The notes beneath the pieces are model-generated. The model made no database searches. It worked only from the letters and a program-made list of their open reading frames with translations, and was not told the origin of the DNA. Below are positions 13,691 to 28,085 of a DNA stretch of 64,000 nucleotides, in pieces. Numbering within the stretch: position 1 is the stretch's first letter; the number at the start of each line of letters is the position of its first letter. Location: NCBI GenBank assembly GCA_947846985.1, contig CANTUZ010000023.1:3429677-3493676 (forward strand), in the 5' to 3' direction. The stretch is from Fratercula arctica (lineage: Eukaryota; Chordata; Aves; Charadriiformes; Alcidae). The translations under genes and the position numbers were made by a program.

Positions 13691-16600
13691 TTCAAATGTA
13701 TATATTGGCAGTGTTATGGATACTAAAAGAGAAGAATAGCTTTCCTACTGGAACTTTCTGCATTTCCATTTTTGGTAGCTGTTTACGTGGGATTACCAAT
13801 AAAGGTGGAAAAATATAATATGGGAATCATACATAATTAGGTTGAGCTGTCTGATCAGCAGGAACTTACCTGCCATTTTGTATTCCGCTTCTACATCTAC
13901 ACTTAAAAAAAAAGCACAACTGCAATAGATCTTATTTATCTCTGTTTCCATCTTTTATCATCCCTATTTTCTTGAATGTGCTAGTTATCAGTTTAAAGAC
14001 AAATTACTATTGTGGTCATTTGGCTATTCCAGTAAAAACATCCGTAAATTTCACTAAGCAAAACTTAAACCCAACTTTGGCTCTTACTAGATAAATACCC
14101 TGGAATTTTCATTGGCAATTTGAAATTGACAGTCCTGATAGATTCTCCTCAGGGGCAAGGCTAGTAGTCTGCATATGTATCCTTGCTTTGCTAGTTATGC
14201 ATTATTATATTTCTTCTGATCCACTGAATACATAAAATCTCCCATTCTTCTCCATCTTCCATTATATAGTCCCCTTTTATCTTCTTGCACTTCCTTACTC
14301 CAGCTTCAGTGTCCTTGTGTTTCCTTCCTTCATGAAGACAAGCAATTCATTCATCAAATTCACGAAATAGATGAGTAGAGACGGCTTAGTCAGCTAATTT
14401 CTTGTGGGCGTCACAGCACAAGTAGATGATTTAAAAATTATAATAGCATTTTCTTTTGGAGGAGATAGTGTGGAATTTTTCTTTTCACTTTTCATGTCTC
14501 TCAGGTTCTATTTAGTCTTTTTTCTTACCTAGTCTTCACTGACCTCTCTCATTTCTGATCATTCCTCCTCTCGTCCTGTTTAGAAACAAGAGCAATCTTC
14601 CCCACAGGGTATAATGGCAAGGAGCTTAACCTTTGCCCCTTCCTTTAAATACTGAACAGAAATCATCCATTAATGTTAGCTGAATGAAACCTGCACTCCC
14701 TAAAACTGCTTGGCATTATTATATTGATATTTCTGACCTCTGTTGATATTTGAAGCTTGACCGTTTTTTCTGGTGTGCTGTTCTCTGAAAACTGCTCTGA
14801 CGCATGGCATATGAAGTGATCTTCGGTCCTAGACTGCTCAGGATCTGTGGATGTCAGAGAGACAATAAGTAACTATCCAATTTGAAAACTGGGCACTTTG
14901 CTTGCTTCGTTGTGGTGGTGCTTGGGTTGGATTTCCTGCATCGTGACATCATGGCCAAGCTGTCTGCCTGCTTCTTGCAGTACGCGCTTTTGTTGTAACT
15001 GCAGCTTCTCACTGTAGCCACTTGTTTCCCTGTGCAGTGCCTTTTTCATTCTGTTCATGGGATTGCATGGTGCAAGATGAGCTCTCGGCCATTGCAGACT
15101 GTCTCGGGCTGTGTTCTCCAATGCATGAAGCTGCTGCTGCCGAAGCACGGAATGGAAAAGGGGTTTTGTGAACCAGTGCAGCTTTGGGTTCTTCTGTGAC
15201 TAGTGGGTACTCAGGATCTGAGAAAGAGCCTGGAGAACCTGTCATTCCAGTACTTCCATTTCTGTTAAAACCTTGCTAAGGCTGCTGAACCAGGGGTGCC
15301 ACACACACCAGTTAATACCTCCAGCTAAAAGTGAGCTGTGCAGCAGCAGTAGGAATACAGATGCACCAGACATGCTAATGGCAAAGGCATACATGCAGGT
15401 GTCACACTTAAATATGGCTTAAACAATACACATTTTTAATGTACAGGAAACTTGATTTAATGTTTTCTTTAAGAAAAAAAGGTGTATTTGTTGAAGTGTA
15501 TTGCCCTTAACAGTAAATGCAACAGCACCACCTTTGGGTGCTGGAAGAAAATGCACTTTCAGCTGCAGCTCCTTTCCTCCTGTTTTTCTGTGTAGCTGAC
15601 TTATCTGCTGCATTGATGAAGATTTAATATGAATAGTAAAACTCGGGAGGGGGGAGGAACTGCTGCAGTACTGAAGTAGCCTATCACAGGGTAGAAGCAA
15701 TGGCAGGTCCATAGCTATTGTATACATGATGTCTTGATGCTGGTAGGCAGATGGTAAGCACAGAATGCAGGGACAAACTCAGACTTTGTAGGCAATACTA
15801 GGAGCCAGAGTCAGGCTAGACTGTGTTTTCCCACCTCTAATTCTTATTTTTGCATCTGTCAATAATTCATGCTAATGTTACGCATTTTAATTAGAAAGAT
15901 TAGCTCTGTGGAGAGCAAGCCAGGTACTTTTTCCTCTGGAAAAAAAGGTTTTGAACCTTTCACTCTTGCTTACGGAATGTGTGTGTCTGCCTGAGACTGC
16001 ATCAGATGGGTGCATGTGGCTGTGCAGATACCCAAGCAAGCAGATGTGATGGTGGTGCTGATAAGCGCAGCTGAGCACGTGCTCTGAGCTCTTCTACATG
16101 CCATGTGTCCATGGGAGTCAGATATCAGCATAAGCAAGTGGTTGTATGAACATACATTTGTGCAGTTTGCATACTGGTGTTGTATGTGCTTATGTCTTTC
16201 TGTGTGTGCACAGATATTTATTCTGCTTGCTTAAGAATCTGATCCCTATATAACCCTGCAGCAGAAATTCCAGTGAAGTTAAAAAAAAAAAAAATCCCCT
16301 AGAAGTAATTGGATAAATTTATTATTGCCAGTGCATTCAGAAAGTGAGATTTGTGACCAGAACATCTTTTCCCCTGAAGAAACAAAATAAAAAGCCCCAA
16401 ACAACCAAGTAAATGAAGTAGAAATGCTGTTGCTTTTATATGTGGAAGGTGAAATATAAACGTTGTTAGCCCTTGCTCTTTCACATGGTCTGAGAGACTG
16501 GAAACTCGCTAATCACAGGGAGATAAGCTGGAGAAGTGTTGCTAACAAGCCTTCAAACTGACAGCAGGATTTGGCAGGGTTGCTGTACTGCTGTGTTGAA

Positions 16601-19070
16601 GGCCTTTAAACTTTAGGGGTCATTATCCTCTGACCCTGGGAAAAACTCCACCAGATATCCATATGCACTGGCTGCACAGTTCTCACTCCTAATTGGACAT
16701 ACAAGCGTGCTGAGGAGCATCTGAGATTGCTTGACGGACTATCTGCATCGTTAGCACATGTCTCTACTTTGCGCCTTTACAGAACAAGAGAACAGCTTGT
16801 ACTGTGTCTGTCCAAGGTGGTCATCAGCTTCGTGCTGAACTGTGGATGCCAGTCAAAAAGCTCCCCTGGGCCCCAGCAGGCTTTAAGTCAGATCTGTCCA
16901 AATCCTCTGCTTTTGTAGGTGTTTCTGTGAGTGTAAATATGCCCCAACCTTGATCCTCTGCACTTAATGTTCACAGGATCTGCAGAAATTAGCAACCTGC
17001 GAAACACATCTTTGCGTATCCAGTCCTATGAATTGGTCCCTTTACATTCAGGCTTGATATTCCTGGGAGTGCAGTCCTTCAGCACTATTATCCTTCAGTC
17101 TACTTAGCTTTCAGCAAGGTCATTTCCTCACCTTTCTTATGTCCTCTGTCATTCCCTCTTCCTATACTTGCTTTGATGTGATTGATTTCATTGCTGTTTC
17201 TCAGCTCTCCAAAGGGTTTTTCTCAGATTGTGCCAAATATGCTGCAGTCATGCACCTCTTAGCAATTTCTAGCTAGGCTCTTGTTAAGACCCTTTAATTG
17301 AAAAGGTTCCTAAGATGTAGCACTGTATGCATGTGTAACTTGAAGTATCTGTATTTTTTCTCATAGTTCACTTGCATATAACGCTTAAAGGAATGAAACT
17401 AGTGAAGCGGGATTTGACCTGTTCCATGTCCTCTTCATTCCTTCTGTCTCTGAGGCAATGGTAAAGTGAGGATCTTCCCATCCCCAGCCACAAAAGGAGA
17501 TCAGCTCCCTGGGGTGGAAAGGACAAAACCCAGATTTGTATTGGTTCATCTTATGCTACCGCTGCTCAGTTTGCTTCCCATGGGTTCTGACACTGGAAGA
17601 CTGAGCACAGCACTGATTCCACAAAAACTTGTCTGATCTACACTGTGGTCTCATCCGCATGTTGTCAGACCCCTCTGAGTCTGAGGCCTGCAAAGCACTT
17701 TTAATCACCTGCAACTCGTCTTGGAACAGGCTGCAAATGCAGAGCAGTGTCTGAGATCAGCCCCCCGAGACTGCTTGCTGCATGTGCCTTGTTCTCCTTA
17801 GGAAGGTCTCTGGGGCTGTAGGCTCTTGGAGGTTGGGGTAAGTTACATGTTTTTACAGATGAGTGCAAAGCACCATGCAGATGATTTTGAGTCCCTGTGG
17901 AAAATAATGGATAGCAGCATTGAGACACAACCCGATCCTGCCAGGTGCTATGGTCTCCCCTATGCTGCCAACTCTCTCTGACCTTGCTGCTTGAGATTGC
18001 GTTGTGCCCTCAGGGAGGCATCCAGGTACCTTCTTTGGATCAGGCCATTCATTAGCAGCACTTTCAGATCACATCCATTAGAACCAATTATCGGTTAAGT
18101 TATCAATAAAGGGCAGCATGGTGACAGCGGTGGGTGACTGCACGAACTAACAAGCAGATGTATCTTGAGAGAGTTCCCTCACAGAAAGGGAAGGGAGGAA
18201 GGAGCAAGCAAATGTTGCTACTTCCATAACATTTCTTTAGGGGGAAAAAAGAAAGCAAATGAAGTGGAATAAAAGCTGCAAAATGGAACACCCCTGACAG
18301 TTTGCTACTGAATGTAGTTTTTCATTTAGAACCGAGAGGGTGGTTCATAACGGGAGCAGAATGAGGGGCACACAAGTGTAGGTGCCATCCCAGGGATATT
18401 TCAAAGAATATCTTGAATTGAAGAATTTGTGTGATTAGCTGGAATTACACAAAGATGCACAAACAACCTTGGCAAAATGGCTTGAGCAAAAAGGGAAAAA
18501 AAAAATTCCACTGCTTCACAGTGTCTGATGCTATTTTGTCTTTTGATGTTTGTTTTCTGCACAGTGCCAGCAATTTCTGTCATCTCTGGTGCATGTTGCC
18601 AAGTCTATTATTCGGGATGATTCCTGCTTTAAATATTTTTAGCAGCAGCGGATCTTTAATCACGGGGGAATTGTTTTCAGGAATGATTATTTTATGTGTG
18701 TCCAAAAGCAAATCTGAAGGTCTAATCCAAAAGCATTTGTGATCATCTAGTAGCCAAGGGACAAAGTAGGAAGGATGGGGCAAACACAAAGGCCATTAAG
18801 GAGAAGGATGTTTCATTTGGATGAAACTGATCTCTGCCCTCTGCTGAATCTGTAGGGTGCTTTTGACTGGTAATGATAAATTCAATCTGTGACCAGAGAA
18901 AGCAGTCCACCCTCTGATATCCATAATGCTGGAAATTAAGTATTTATCTGCAGCATGTTTGTGATGAGCTAAGCAAATCATAAAGATAGAAAAGACTTTT
19001 TAGTGCTCCAGTATATCCATTGTTCTTTTTTAAAGCAGCAATGATTTTTGATGCTTGAGAGTTAGATACC
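13691..19070. other. intergenic, nothing coding recognised
   Basis: AT-rich DNA with short chance reading frames. It includes a 14-base A run at 16281-16294. No RNA genes or mobile elements recognised. Confidence 0.65.
16281..16294. repeat. poly(A) run, 14 bases
   Basis: Fourteen consecutive A bases. No retroposon body or target duplication was recognised in front of it. Confidence 0.85.
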
Positions 19071-19115
19071 CAGCTGGTGTAAGTCTATACAGTTCCATTG
19101 ACTTCACTAAGGAAA
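19071..19115. repeat. fragment of an old palindromic sauropsid repeat
   Basis: The order cagctggtgtaagtctatac, agttccattgacttcacta resembles the recurring sauropsid phrase 'cagctggtgtaaatcaatgtagctccattgaagtcaatgg'. Only one half of the palindromic unit is recognisable. Related copies occur near 35746, 42418 and 43490. Confidence 0.45.
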
Positions 19116-22100
19116 CGGCAAACTGGAGAGCAGAAATGTAAAGTCAAGCTTGTTGTTTATTATTTCATTCCTAAAATCCTGGAATAGAATTTTTAAAAGT
19201 CCTATTAAGAATTTAAGAACTGTGGCTTTGGAGCTAAGTGAGACATTGACCTTGAATTTGTTCCCTTTATGAGATAAATCTCACCCAGGATACACCGGTA
19301 TTTGAGTACAAAGCTTCCATGAATTTTACTGCTGTGTTTCTGTGTGTATGTGCTAAATACCTTTATCAGTGTTACCTTAGAATCAGAGGCTTGAAGTTTC
19401 AGATAAGCACATAAAACCTCAGATGATTATCTGAATCAATTTTGGAATGTAAAATTAATATAAGAACTTAACAGTGCAGCTTTTCTAACAGCCTATCTGC
19501 ATGACTCCTTTTGATTATTATTGGTGTTAAGGAAACACCTGTAGTTGTCTACTGAAGTTAAAGGCAGGCATTTTTCATAGTTGGGCTTAAAAGCCATAGC
19601 CAGGGCTTGCAAACTCAGAAACATGCACACAACACTTCTGTGCTACTGGTGAAGCAATAAAGACATTAAGAGTTTGTACAGGTAGACATAGAAAAACTAA
19701 TCCAAATTAACTTTCAGAGTAGATCAATTGCATGACTAAATTGTGGTGTGGATAACCTCAGTCAAAACGAAAGGAAATGTAATTCAGTTAGTGTGGAGGA
19801 TTTAGGATTGGAAAAGACGGAGCTTTGCGAGCTACCACCTGCCTGCAGCATCGCAGTAACTGCACAAGCTCTTACCCTGGCCAACTGTAAAAGCAAAATC
19901 CCGGTAAAGCTGATGTTTCTCTTTGCAGTTAGGATGGGCTAAGAGCATACACACAGGCAGTTCCTGTCTGGTATGAAGTAGGTTATTAAGTCATGGTAAC
20001 TTGATTGCTCTTGACAATACCCATTCTCTCTAGATGGAATTAAAGTTGCTTCAGATATGAATGTGTGTGTCCCTGGGAGGCTAAATGTGTTTTAACTAAA
20101 TCATTCTAAATTCACATCATTAGTTAATTAGGATCAACCTTCCTGAGTATCTCAGTATTGTATAGGAAAACTAGGACAGAACAGGGAAACGCATTAACCA
20201 GCTCATTTGTTCACCAAGACATTTTCTGTCATTGCAACTAGATGTTTTTCCACAGTATATTTTAGTATTTTGCTGTTGGTCCTTCTCTGAGCCTACTGAT
20301 AGGAACAGAATATAAAATGAGAAAATAAGGAAGAAAACCCCATGGAATATTTGGGCCCTTCCACAAAAAGCTGTGGTTGGAGGTCCAGCCTGGGTCCTGT
20401 ATAGAAATGATAGCTGGTTCTTATGGTAGCCTGGGGTATATGGTCTGGACTCTGCTGCTTGCTGTCTAGGCTGTATCACTGGGCACAGTTGTATTTGTGA
20501 CTTTCCCACAGGTGTCACCTCTGCAGAGCACTGCCTATCAGCCCCAGGCTTTTTGACACTGGGATGCTGCCAGTCCCATTATGCCATACTGTGTGTGGAG
20601 CTCTCTGGGTAATGGTAATTCAGGCAACGTGTGATCTGACTGCTATGACAGTCCAGGGAGTAGTTTCAGAGCTGCCCCTCTCTAACAGGAGCTAATCTTT
20701 CCCAGCTAGAATGCTGTCTGCTTGGAGCTGGTGATTTTACCTCAATAGAAAATTACAACAACTGACAGGACCACATTAGTTACAGTAAATTAGCTTTGGT
20801 AACACTCATAGGGAAACAAGCGTGCAAACAGTCTCTAAAGGAGTTTAGCTTCTGCTTGCTGGCTACATCGAGATGGGAAGGTGTGTGGATTCCCATCCTT
20901 TGGTACAGTAACAAAGGGCTTTGTTTTAACGTGGGTCAGCAGCCTCCAGTGCAGGGCTCGGGCTGATCCAGTAAGAGGCATTACTCAGAATGGAAACTTA
21001 CAGTACAACCATTTTGGTAATTTTTGAAGAAAAGGAATTGGAAACCAGAAGAGTAATTCCTTGTCTCTTTTGCAGAAATATGTAGGAGTTGGTTTGTTCC
21101 GACTTATTACGGGGTGTGCCAGTCAAAAGGAGTGTGTGGAACAGGCTAAAATGAGGCATATTTTATTTGTTACTGGTATTGTTGTTGCAGTCTAGCATTC
21201 ACTAACCAGTTCCTCAATGGCATAGACATACCTGCCTCAGGAAATTAATAGCAGAGTGATTGAGATCATCTTCTGGGTAATGCGGGTTCCAATCAACCCT
21301 AATTCAAAATTAAATGTATCAGGGAGAGTTTAACCTTAATTTTTTTCCTGGGTGGTTCCAAACATATGCGTATGCCTTGCTTAAAAATAAGATAACATTT
21401 ACAAAAGTGGATTCAGTTGATATGAGCATTTAGGGGTAAGGTCTGTCATTTTCCTTTGTCATCATAGGATTGTTTTCTTGTTATGCCTGTAGGCTTTGCT
21501 ATAATAAACGCAATGGCATAAGGTATGTGCAGAGCTGGAGTACTGGGGCTGCCTTGGGAAGAAAACACCTCCTTGCTTGAATAATAGTCTGATGCATATT
21601 TGTTACTTAGCCCTGCAGAGAACCAGTATGTGAAATATTGGTACTACTGGGACAAAAAAAATATATTTCAAGCTGATGCTAAATGCAAAACATAATCATG
21701 TGCTTAAAATCTAAGGTGCTGTATATGTGCGTCAAAAGAGACGACTGTAATGAAATTGGCCCCAGGGGCATAATTCAGTACTGATTATACTAATCCAGAG
21801 GAGGAGATGAGGAGGTGGCTCAGGTAATCCTACAAGTGATCTATTTAAAAAAAAAAAAAGTTTGTTTTAAATCTTTTATAATTTTGGGCTGAAAAGAAAC
21901 CTAGTCATTAAATACAATGAACAGTACCGAAGCAAACCTGAAAAAAATCAGTGTTTCTTTTTTTAGGTCCTGCATCCTTTTTCCTTTTCTTAATGTAGCA
22001 GTTTCTCTGTAAATGCAAACAAATGAGAAGGGCCCCAAGAAAGGGACTACATTGTTTGCAAATGAGCTCATACAATGTGATCCATGACTTGGCTGATCCC

Positions 22101-25100
22101 TTGGCACTCCTGTAACAGAGACAGTTAAGTATGGTAATTATACAGTCCAATCAGGAGGTAAAGGACTGAGCTGGTTGCTTTACCAGGTGGGCTCTGATAT
22201 GTATGAAGGATGTCATGGCCACCTGCTGTTCATGCAAACTCAGGTAACTCACATCAGTTTTGCAGCTGTTCAGCAGGAAGAATTCCTGGCTGTGGCAGTT
22301 CATCCTGCAAAAGTTTGTGATGTGGGAATGGGCCCCGTCATGGGAGAAACTTGGGGCTGGAAGAAGAGGTCCTGCAAGCATGCTGCAGAATCCAGTTTCC
22401 TTCATTATGCTGCTCTTGCAAATCAGGGCTCACAGAAACCTGAGGCAGTTTGCTTCCCTGGGAGTGCCACATACCATTTGCTCTTCATTCTTTCTTTGTT
22501 TAAATCACTTTAGGCTTCTAGTTAGGAAACAGACCTGTAAGACTTACAGCAACCAATCTCCCACCACCAAGAGCAGATAGCTATGTAAAATTTACTGAGC
22601 AAATACTTCTTGGATTGCAAGCTTTTAAGTATAGGCAGGAGATATTTAAAGTCTCCAAAGGGATTTATAATGTTGCCAGTTTTGTGATTCTATCAGTACA
22701 AGTCTCTCAATATTTACTGTTTGTTCTTAAGGCTGCATTTGTTGCAGAGATGTGATTACATGTGAATCTCGGCATTATGCACTTATTTCTGTATGAAACG
22801 GAATGTTTCTAACCCTTGTAGATTTAGAAGAAAAATGGGACATGTGCCCTACCTATACCCTGCAGCAAACAAAGAAATCTAAGCTCAAACTTTTAAGATA
22901 TTCCGTAAATTTAATCAGGCTTTTGTATTTTGAACTATGCCTTTGAGATACAGAGGCAGCACACAGCTCAACTAAGACTATCATGTGTCAGTTTCCCCCT
23001 CTTTATCATGCCTGACGCAGATTGCTGTCTTGTTAGTACTGTGACCACTGCAAAGTTTTCTGTTTGTTATTAAAAGTCACTCAGATGTAAATTCCTAATG
23101 CTTTCTGTATGCTTATAAATCTGTACAAGGGGAATATGATTCAGAATCTCCAGGACCCACTGTTTACCGCTGGGATGGGACAGGGATGCAGCAGTGCAGT
23201 TTCAGCCATCTCTGCTCCTGCCAGAGCCAGAACTGCATGTGTATAGAACCTTTTCAGAGATGTGTGCCCTCAGTCCATATTTCTCCTGCCTTACAGCCAA
23301 AGCAGGTCTGCCTCCTGGCTGCTACTACCCAGCCTCGTAGGGTACTAAGCCACAGATCTTCTTTTACCCTCTGGCACTCTGTCTTCTCTAATGTAATTAA
23401 AATGATAATTATTCCCCATCCAGAACACTTCTCTTACTTATAGTCTGTGGAAGTATTAAAGTTGATTAAACACATATGCTGCTGGTAGATAGCTTCTCCA
23501 ATCACATATGGAGTAATAAAGGGTTAGCTAAGGGAGGACACAATATAATGCAATACTCTGTTAATGCAAAAGAAAGGGCAACTGAAAAAAGCCGGGTCTG
23601 TAACAGTGGGAAGGCTGCATTCAACAAAAAGACCTCTTTGCATAGGGTAGAGCTAAGGCAGCAAGGAAAACAAGCCTATGGAAGTTTTCTTTGGGAGAGC
23701 TGGGAGAGCATTTCTTAGCTCTTTACCTGGCATAGGCCAAACATCTGCACTGCCCAAACCAATCATTCAGCCAGGAGACAATCCTCATGCCCTGCCCTCA
23801 CCAGGTATTCATGCAATTATGTTGCTTGGTTTCAGTTTGTGGGGTGCACATGCTCAGTTTTGGGTGAAGTGCAAAGGCAGAGAGACGGCGTACAGAGGCA
23901 TATGCCAGATGGATCTGATCTGTCTATATTTGTCTATGTATCCATATGTCTAGCCATCCATTTATTCCTATATTTATTTGTTGTTGTCTTAAATATGTCT
24001 TCTCTCAATCCTGATAGAACAAATGGAATCAGAGGGGCAATATTATTAACAGCTATTTCACAGTGTGTTTTCCTGCACACTGAAATTATTAAGCAAGGTC
24101 TGAGGTGTGTATTTATATATAAATACCACCCTAATCTGACAAACCTGGCTTAGGGCTGAGAGAAGCTTGGTGTTGGCACCGAGGGGCCTTGCTGCTGTGA
24201 TGTTTTTCCCCTCAGGAGCATCTGGTATGGGAGCACTGTACCCACCTCGGGTCCCGCCATGTGCTAAGAATAACTAGCAGTGGAAACCCTTGGCAGTTTG
24301 GGGCCTGAAGAACACTACAGAGGAAAGTTTGCAGGGCTTTGTGGATGAAAAGGAATTCAGTCTCCAAGGCTTTCAAAGAATTTTATTGGACTAGTATGAA
24401 AACTAATACAAAGCAAAGCTATTTCCTCGTTCCCTGATCTCATAGACCAGACGCAAACTGCTGAAGGTGGCCAAGTTCCTCACCACAAACAAGTGTATCT
24501 TTATGTATCTTAAAAGCATTAGTAGGACTGTGAGGCAAGAAGGACAGAAATAGCACTTGCTTTCACAGTGTAATTGCCTATATTCCATCTGGGGGAGAAG
24601 TGTGCGTTTTCTAATTTGCAGAAGTCACAATCTAAAATGCTTTAAAATGTACTCTTCCCCCTCACCCTTTTCCACCTGTGGAAAAAGTGCTGAGGTAGAT
24701 TTTTCTTTCCCTGTAAGCAGGATGCATTTTATCATTGTGGTAGGTACACTGCAAACTTTACAAAGAAAAGAGAGTGGAAGTCAGAGTGAGAAAGAGAATG
24801 ACAAAAGCTTCACAGATTGAATTTGCTGCCCTGTATACTGGAGGGAAAGAATAGGAGCGTGTTGGTGTGGAATATGAGGTCTTTCATCATATAAAAAATT
24901 GGAGGAAGCTGCAGAGGTAGGGGCAATTTCTGCATAACTAATAACTAAGAAAAAAATTGTTTGCTGCTCAGAGTTTTTTCCTTTCTAATCACTATCTCTG
25001 ACTACTTGCTTTTCTTCTGCTACTGTCAGCAAAGTTTCACAGAACACCCAGGTTCCTTTTCCTGCTTCTTCAGTGACAGGGTTGCATTACTTGGGCTGTG

Positions 25101-27954
25101 TATTTTGTAAGGGTTAAGCTGCTGAAGCACAGGTTTACATTTGCCCACCTTCTTGACCCACACATTTTCTGCCCACATAGCCTTCTGTTAACCTGGCTGT
25201 ACCTTAGGGCTGGTTATTTTTTAATATATGCCTGCATGATACCCTAGTACAACAGTTGGGTCCCCAGAGTCTATAGCTGCAGATGTAAATAAGAAATAAC
25301 TAGATCTTAGTGCCAGGAAATAGCATACCATGAGGATTCCCGTCTGCAAGACTGACTTTTTCCCTTTCCAGAAAAAGCCATGGAGGGTTTTTTCCCCTAA
25401 GGGAGGCCATGACTATCCATGAGAAGCTTAAATGTAAGCATCCAGCCTGTAATTTGTTTGTACATCCAAGATCTCCAAGCCTGAGATATAGTTTAGATGA
25501 GATCACACCTCAGAACCAGCTCTGCGTGTTCCTGCCCTCTCCAGTGCTTTGCCCATCAATGGCTACAAATCAGTGTCCCCTGCTCTGTGAGAAAGGCCCT
25601 TGCAGGACATGTGACATGGCTTTCTGACTCAGCCTTTGGATAAATTGAAAGTTCTTCATGACCATCCATCTTGCTCTGGTGCACAAATGGATGATGAGTA
25701 GACCTTATTCTAGTTCATCCTCTGCCCATCCATCATCCACTGTGCTACCTGCTGTCCCCTTAATGAAGGGAACAGAGACAGATGAGAGCTAGACAGACGA
25801 ACAGACATCCACTGACAAAGGGATACACTTCTGGGTTTCACTGCTCTCAGTACCATATGAATAAGGGATACATGGAGCTAACTGAACTATTTCCCCTTGA
25901 TGGAAACTGTTCCAATTGGGTTTTTTCAATATTTTTTTTCCTCAGGGATTTGCAGATAACAGTTAACTTGGGAACAGTTAGACACACATTTGTGTGGGGT
26001 TTAGGTAAAGCAGGAATCATTAACCAAAAGATATTGGTAGGAATGACTCATTCTATAGAATACTTCTGTGCTTTTGTGATACAGCCCACTACAACATGGC
26101 GTGCAGAGAAAGACAGAATGTCTCTGTACAAGCAGGAGAACCCTGTAGCTTCATGCCATGCTAATGTATTTATAAGGAACCTAACACAGAGATGATTGAC
26201 ATCTGGGCAAGACTGCAGTGGCCTTTGGATCAAGCTTATATTCACAGAGTAAGACATCTACAGCATTAATTGTACTGGGGACTTCTATGGCAAGTAGATC
26301 TTACAGCAGTTTGCGAAAGCAAGCACTCTCTGGTACGCCGTCCCTCGTGCTGCGTTGGTATGTCACCCTGTGCATGCCAGTCATGCAGTGGAGATAATAA
26401 AAAATATCTCTGGCAGCCTTCTCATTGATGATCTTAGATTAACACTGCCTACAAGGAGGAACTCTACCCTTATGTTTGACTGTTGTCAGAGAAACAGTGA
26501 CAGAGCACCAGTTCCCTGACAGCCTTATCTCTCCCAGAGAAACCTTATAGAGTTTCTTCTAACCCAAAGAAGATTTGCTTCTGTGCCAAGAGGACGTATA
26601 AGGGCACCATCTGGAGCCCCCTGCTGCAGTGGTATTAGCAGAGACATCCAACTGAAATGACTTGCAATGAAAGTGCAATTTGTTTTTTAAAGGGAGAATG
26701 GAAATTCATTATCCTGCAGGAGGGGGAGGTGATACTCGCATATTCTTGCCCCAGATGCCAGTTTCAGCAAGCAGTGGTACAAGCTGAGAGTAAAAGTTCC
26801 CAAACGTTTACATTGATTCAGAAAGTTGCAGTAGGAAAGCTGTGGTGTCTCCATCCCATCTTGTCTGCCTTTTTCCTCTCCTGTGGAGTTATTTCAGGTT
26901 AGCTCATGCTGAGAGTTCCCTGCTAAAAGCTACTGCTGCCCTCATCATTGCTAATGCATATTGACATGTAGTTATCTTCTCCTGGTGATTACTAAGAGGA
27001 TGCAGTAACTAGCATGGATGCTCAGTGATTTTAGGGAACAACCTGGTGAGGATGCAGTCAACGTTACTGTGGGGCACATACAACTCAGCTGTGGAATGCC
27101 AGCGCTCTGCTTCTAAACAAATGCTGCCTGTTGCCACTGGCAGCTTGCTCTATGGGATGGATGTGTGGTCAAGGTGTAATATAAAAGCAGTAAAAATCTG
27201 TTGCAACCTGCTGAGCCACCTGCAGATTGTAAAGTGTGCCTGATTATATGTAAAACCAGACCTGATGAGAAGCTATTGCATTCAAGTAGTACTGTGTCCT
27301 TTAGAGACAGGTAGTGGGCTCCCCAGGTGGAAGCAAATACCTGATTAACTCTGGCATGGTGTTTGGCAGATCCACAGGGCCCTGGGAAACAAAAGAAAGA
27401 CAAAGAGAGGGATCCATGATCAATAATCAGTTGCCATACTCAGTGTTTCGCTGAGAAATGATTACACTGTTCCAAAACCGCCTTTTCTTTTTCTCTTCTT
27501 GTTCAAGCTTTTTCAAGCTTTCTGTCCCTCAAATCCATTTTCAAGTGAGCATCCTGGCGATGACTGTGTTTTCGGTCCTGACTGGGTACCAATGCTATAA
27601 TAAACACAAATATCTTCCAGGCCTCTGATCACATCCAGTACGAAAGCCACATGAACAGTAATTGTCTCCCTGTGTACTACTTCTGGATGCTATACACAGG
27701 CTGTGATGAACTTACCAGCTTGTTTGGCACCATCCAGATGAAGCAAGTGCACTGCCAGTTATGCTTCTATACCTCCTTTGCCAGTAGATAATTAGACCTG
27801 CACGAGGTGGGCCTGGCAAATAATATGATACTCACCTGATTTAGCAGGAGATACAGGTTATGTTCTTTGCAAGATTAAGGAACTTTTCAACCTATACAGA
27901 TTCTCCCCCCACTTAGATGAGGCTAATGTCTGAACATCTCACCAGCACGAATGC
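19116..27954. other. intergenic, nothing coding recognised
   Basis: No gene supported. It contains a 13-base A run (21847-21859), an 18-base perfect palindrome (24109-24126) next to a seven-base-pair hairpin, and two CTCF-core-like strings just inside it (18836 lies outside; 26616-26627 inside). A T-rich, low-complexity stretch with tatttatttg strings occurs at about 23920-23990. Confidence 0.65.
21847..21859. repeat. poly(A) run, 13 bases
   Basis: Thirteen consecutive A bases with no recognisable retroposon body upstream. Confidence 0.85.
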
Positions 27955-28085
27955 TTTATTTTACCAGTGCTGCCACTAGCTAAATAAGGATTATTTTGCA
28001 GGAAGAACTGAATCACAGAGGGATCAAATGACTTATCACAGGGAGTAGGTGGTGGCACTAGGAATGAATGTAGTTCTGATGCCTA
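27955..28085 (-). repeat. MIR/L3-type retroposon fragment
   Basis: In order: ggattattttgcaggaagaa, ctgaatcacagagggatcaa, atgacttatcacagggagta, ggtggtggcactaggaatga, gttctgatgcc. This follows the shared amniote phrase '(cc)attttacagatgaggaactgaggcacagagagatcaagtgacttgcccaaggtcacacagg...gtggcagagctggga...' clearly enough to call. The orientation is the reverse of the MIR consensus. Confidence 0.6.

Noticed and set aside
22987..23012. gtcagtttccccctctttat as a MIR-type fragment
   Set aside because: Only a single short phrase matches and no neighbouring part of the element follows in order.
25782..26195. 137-codon forward frame
   Set aside because: No domain or coding signature; consistent with chance.
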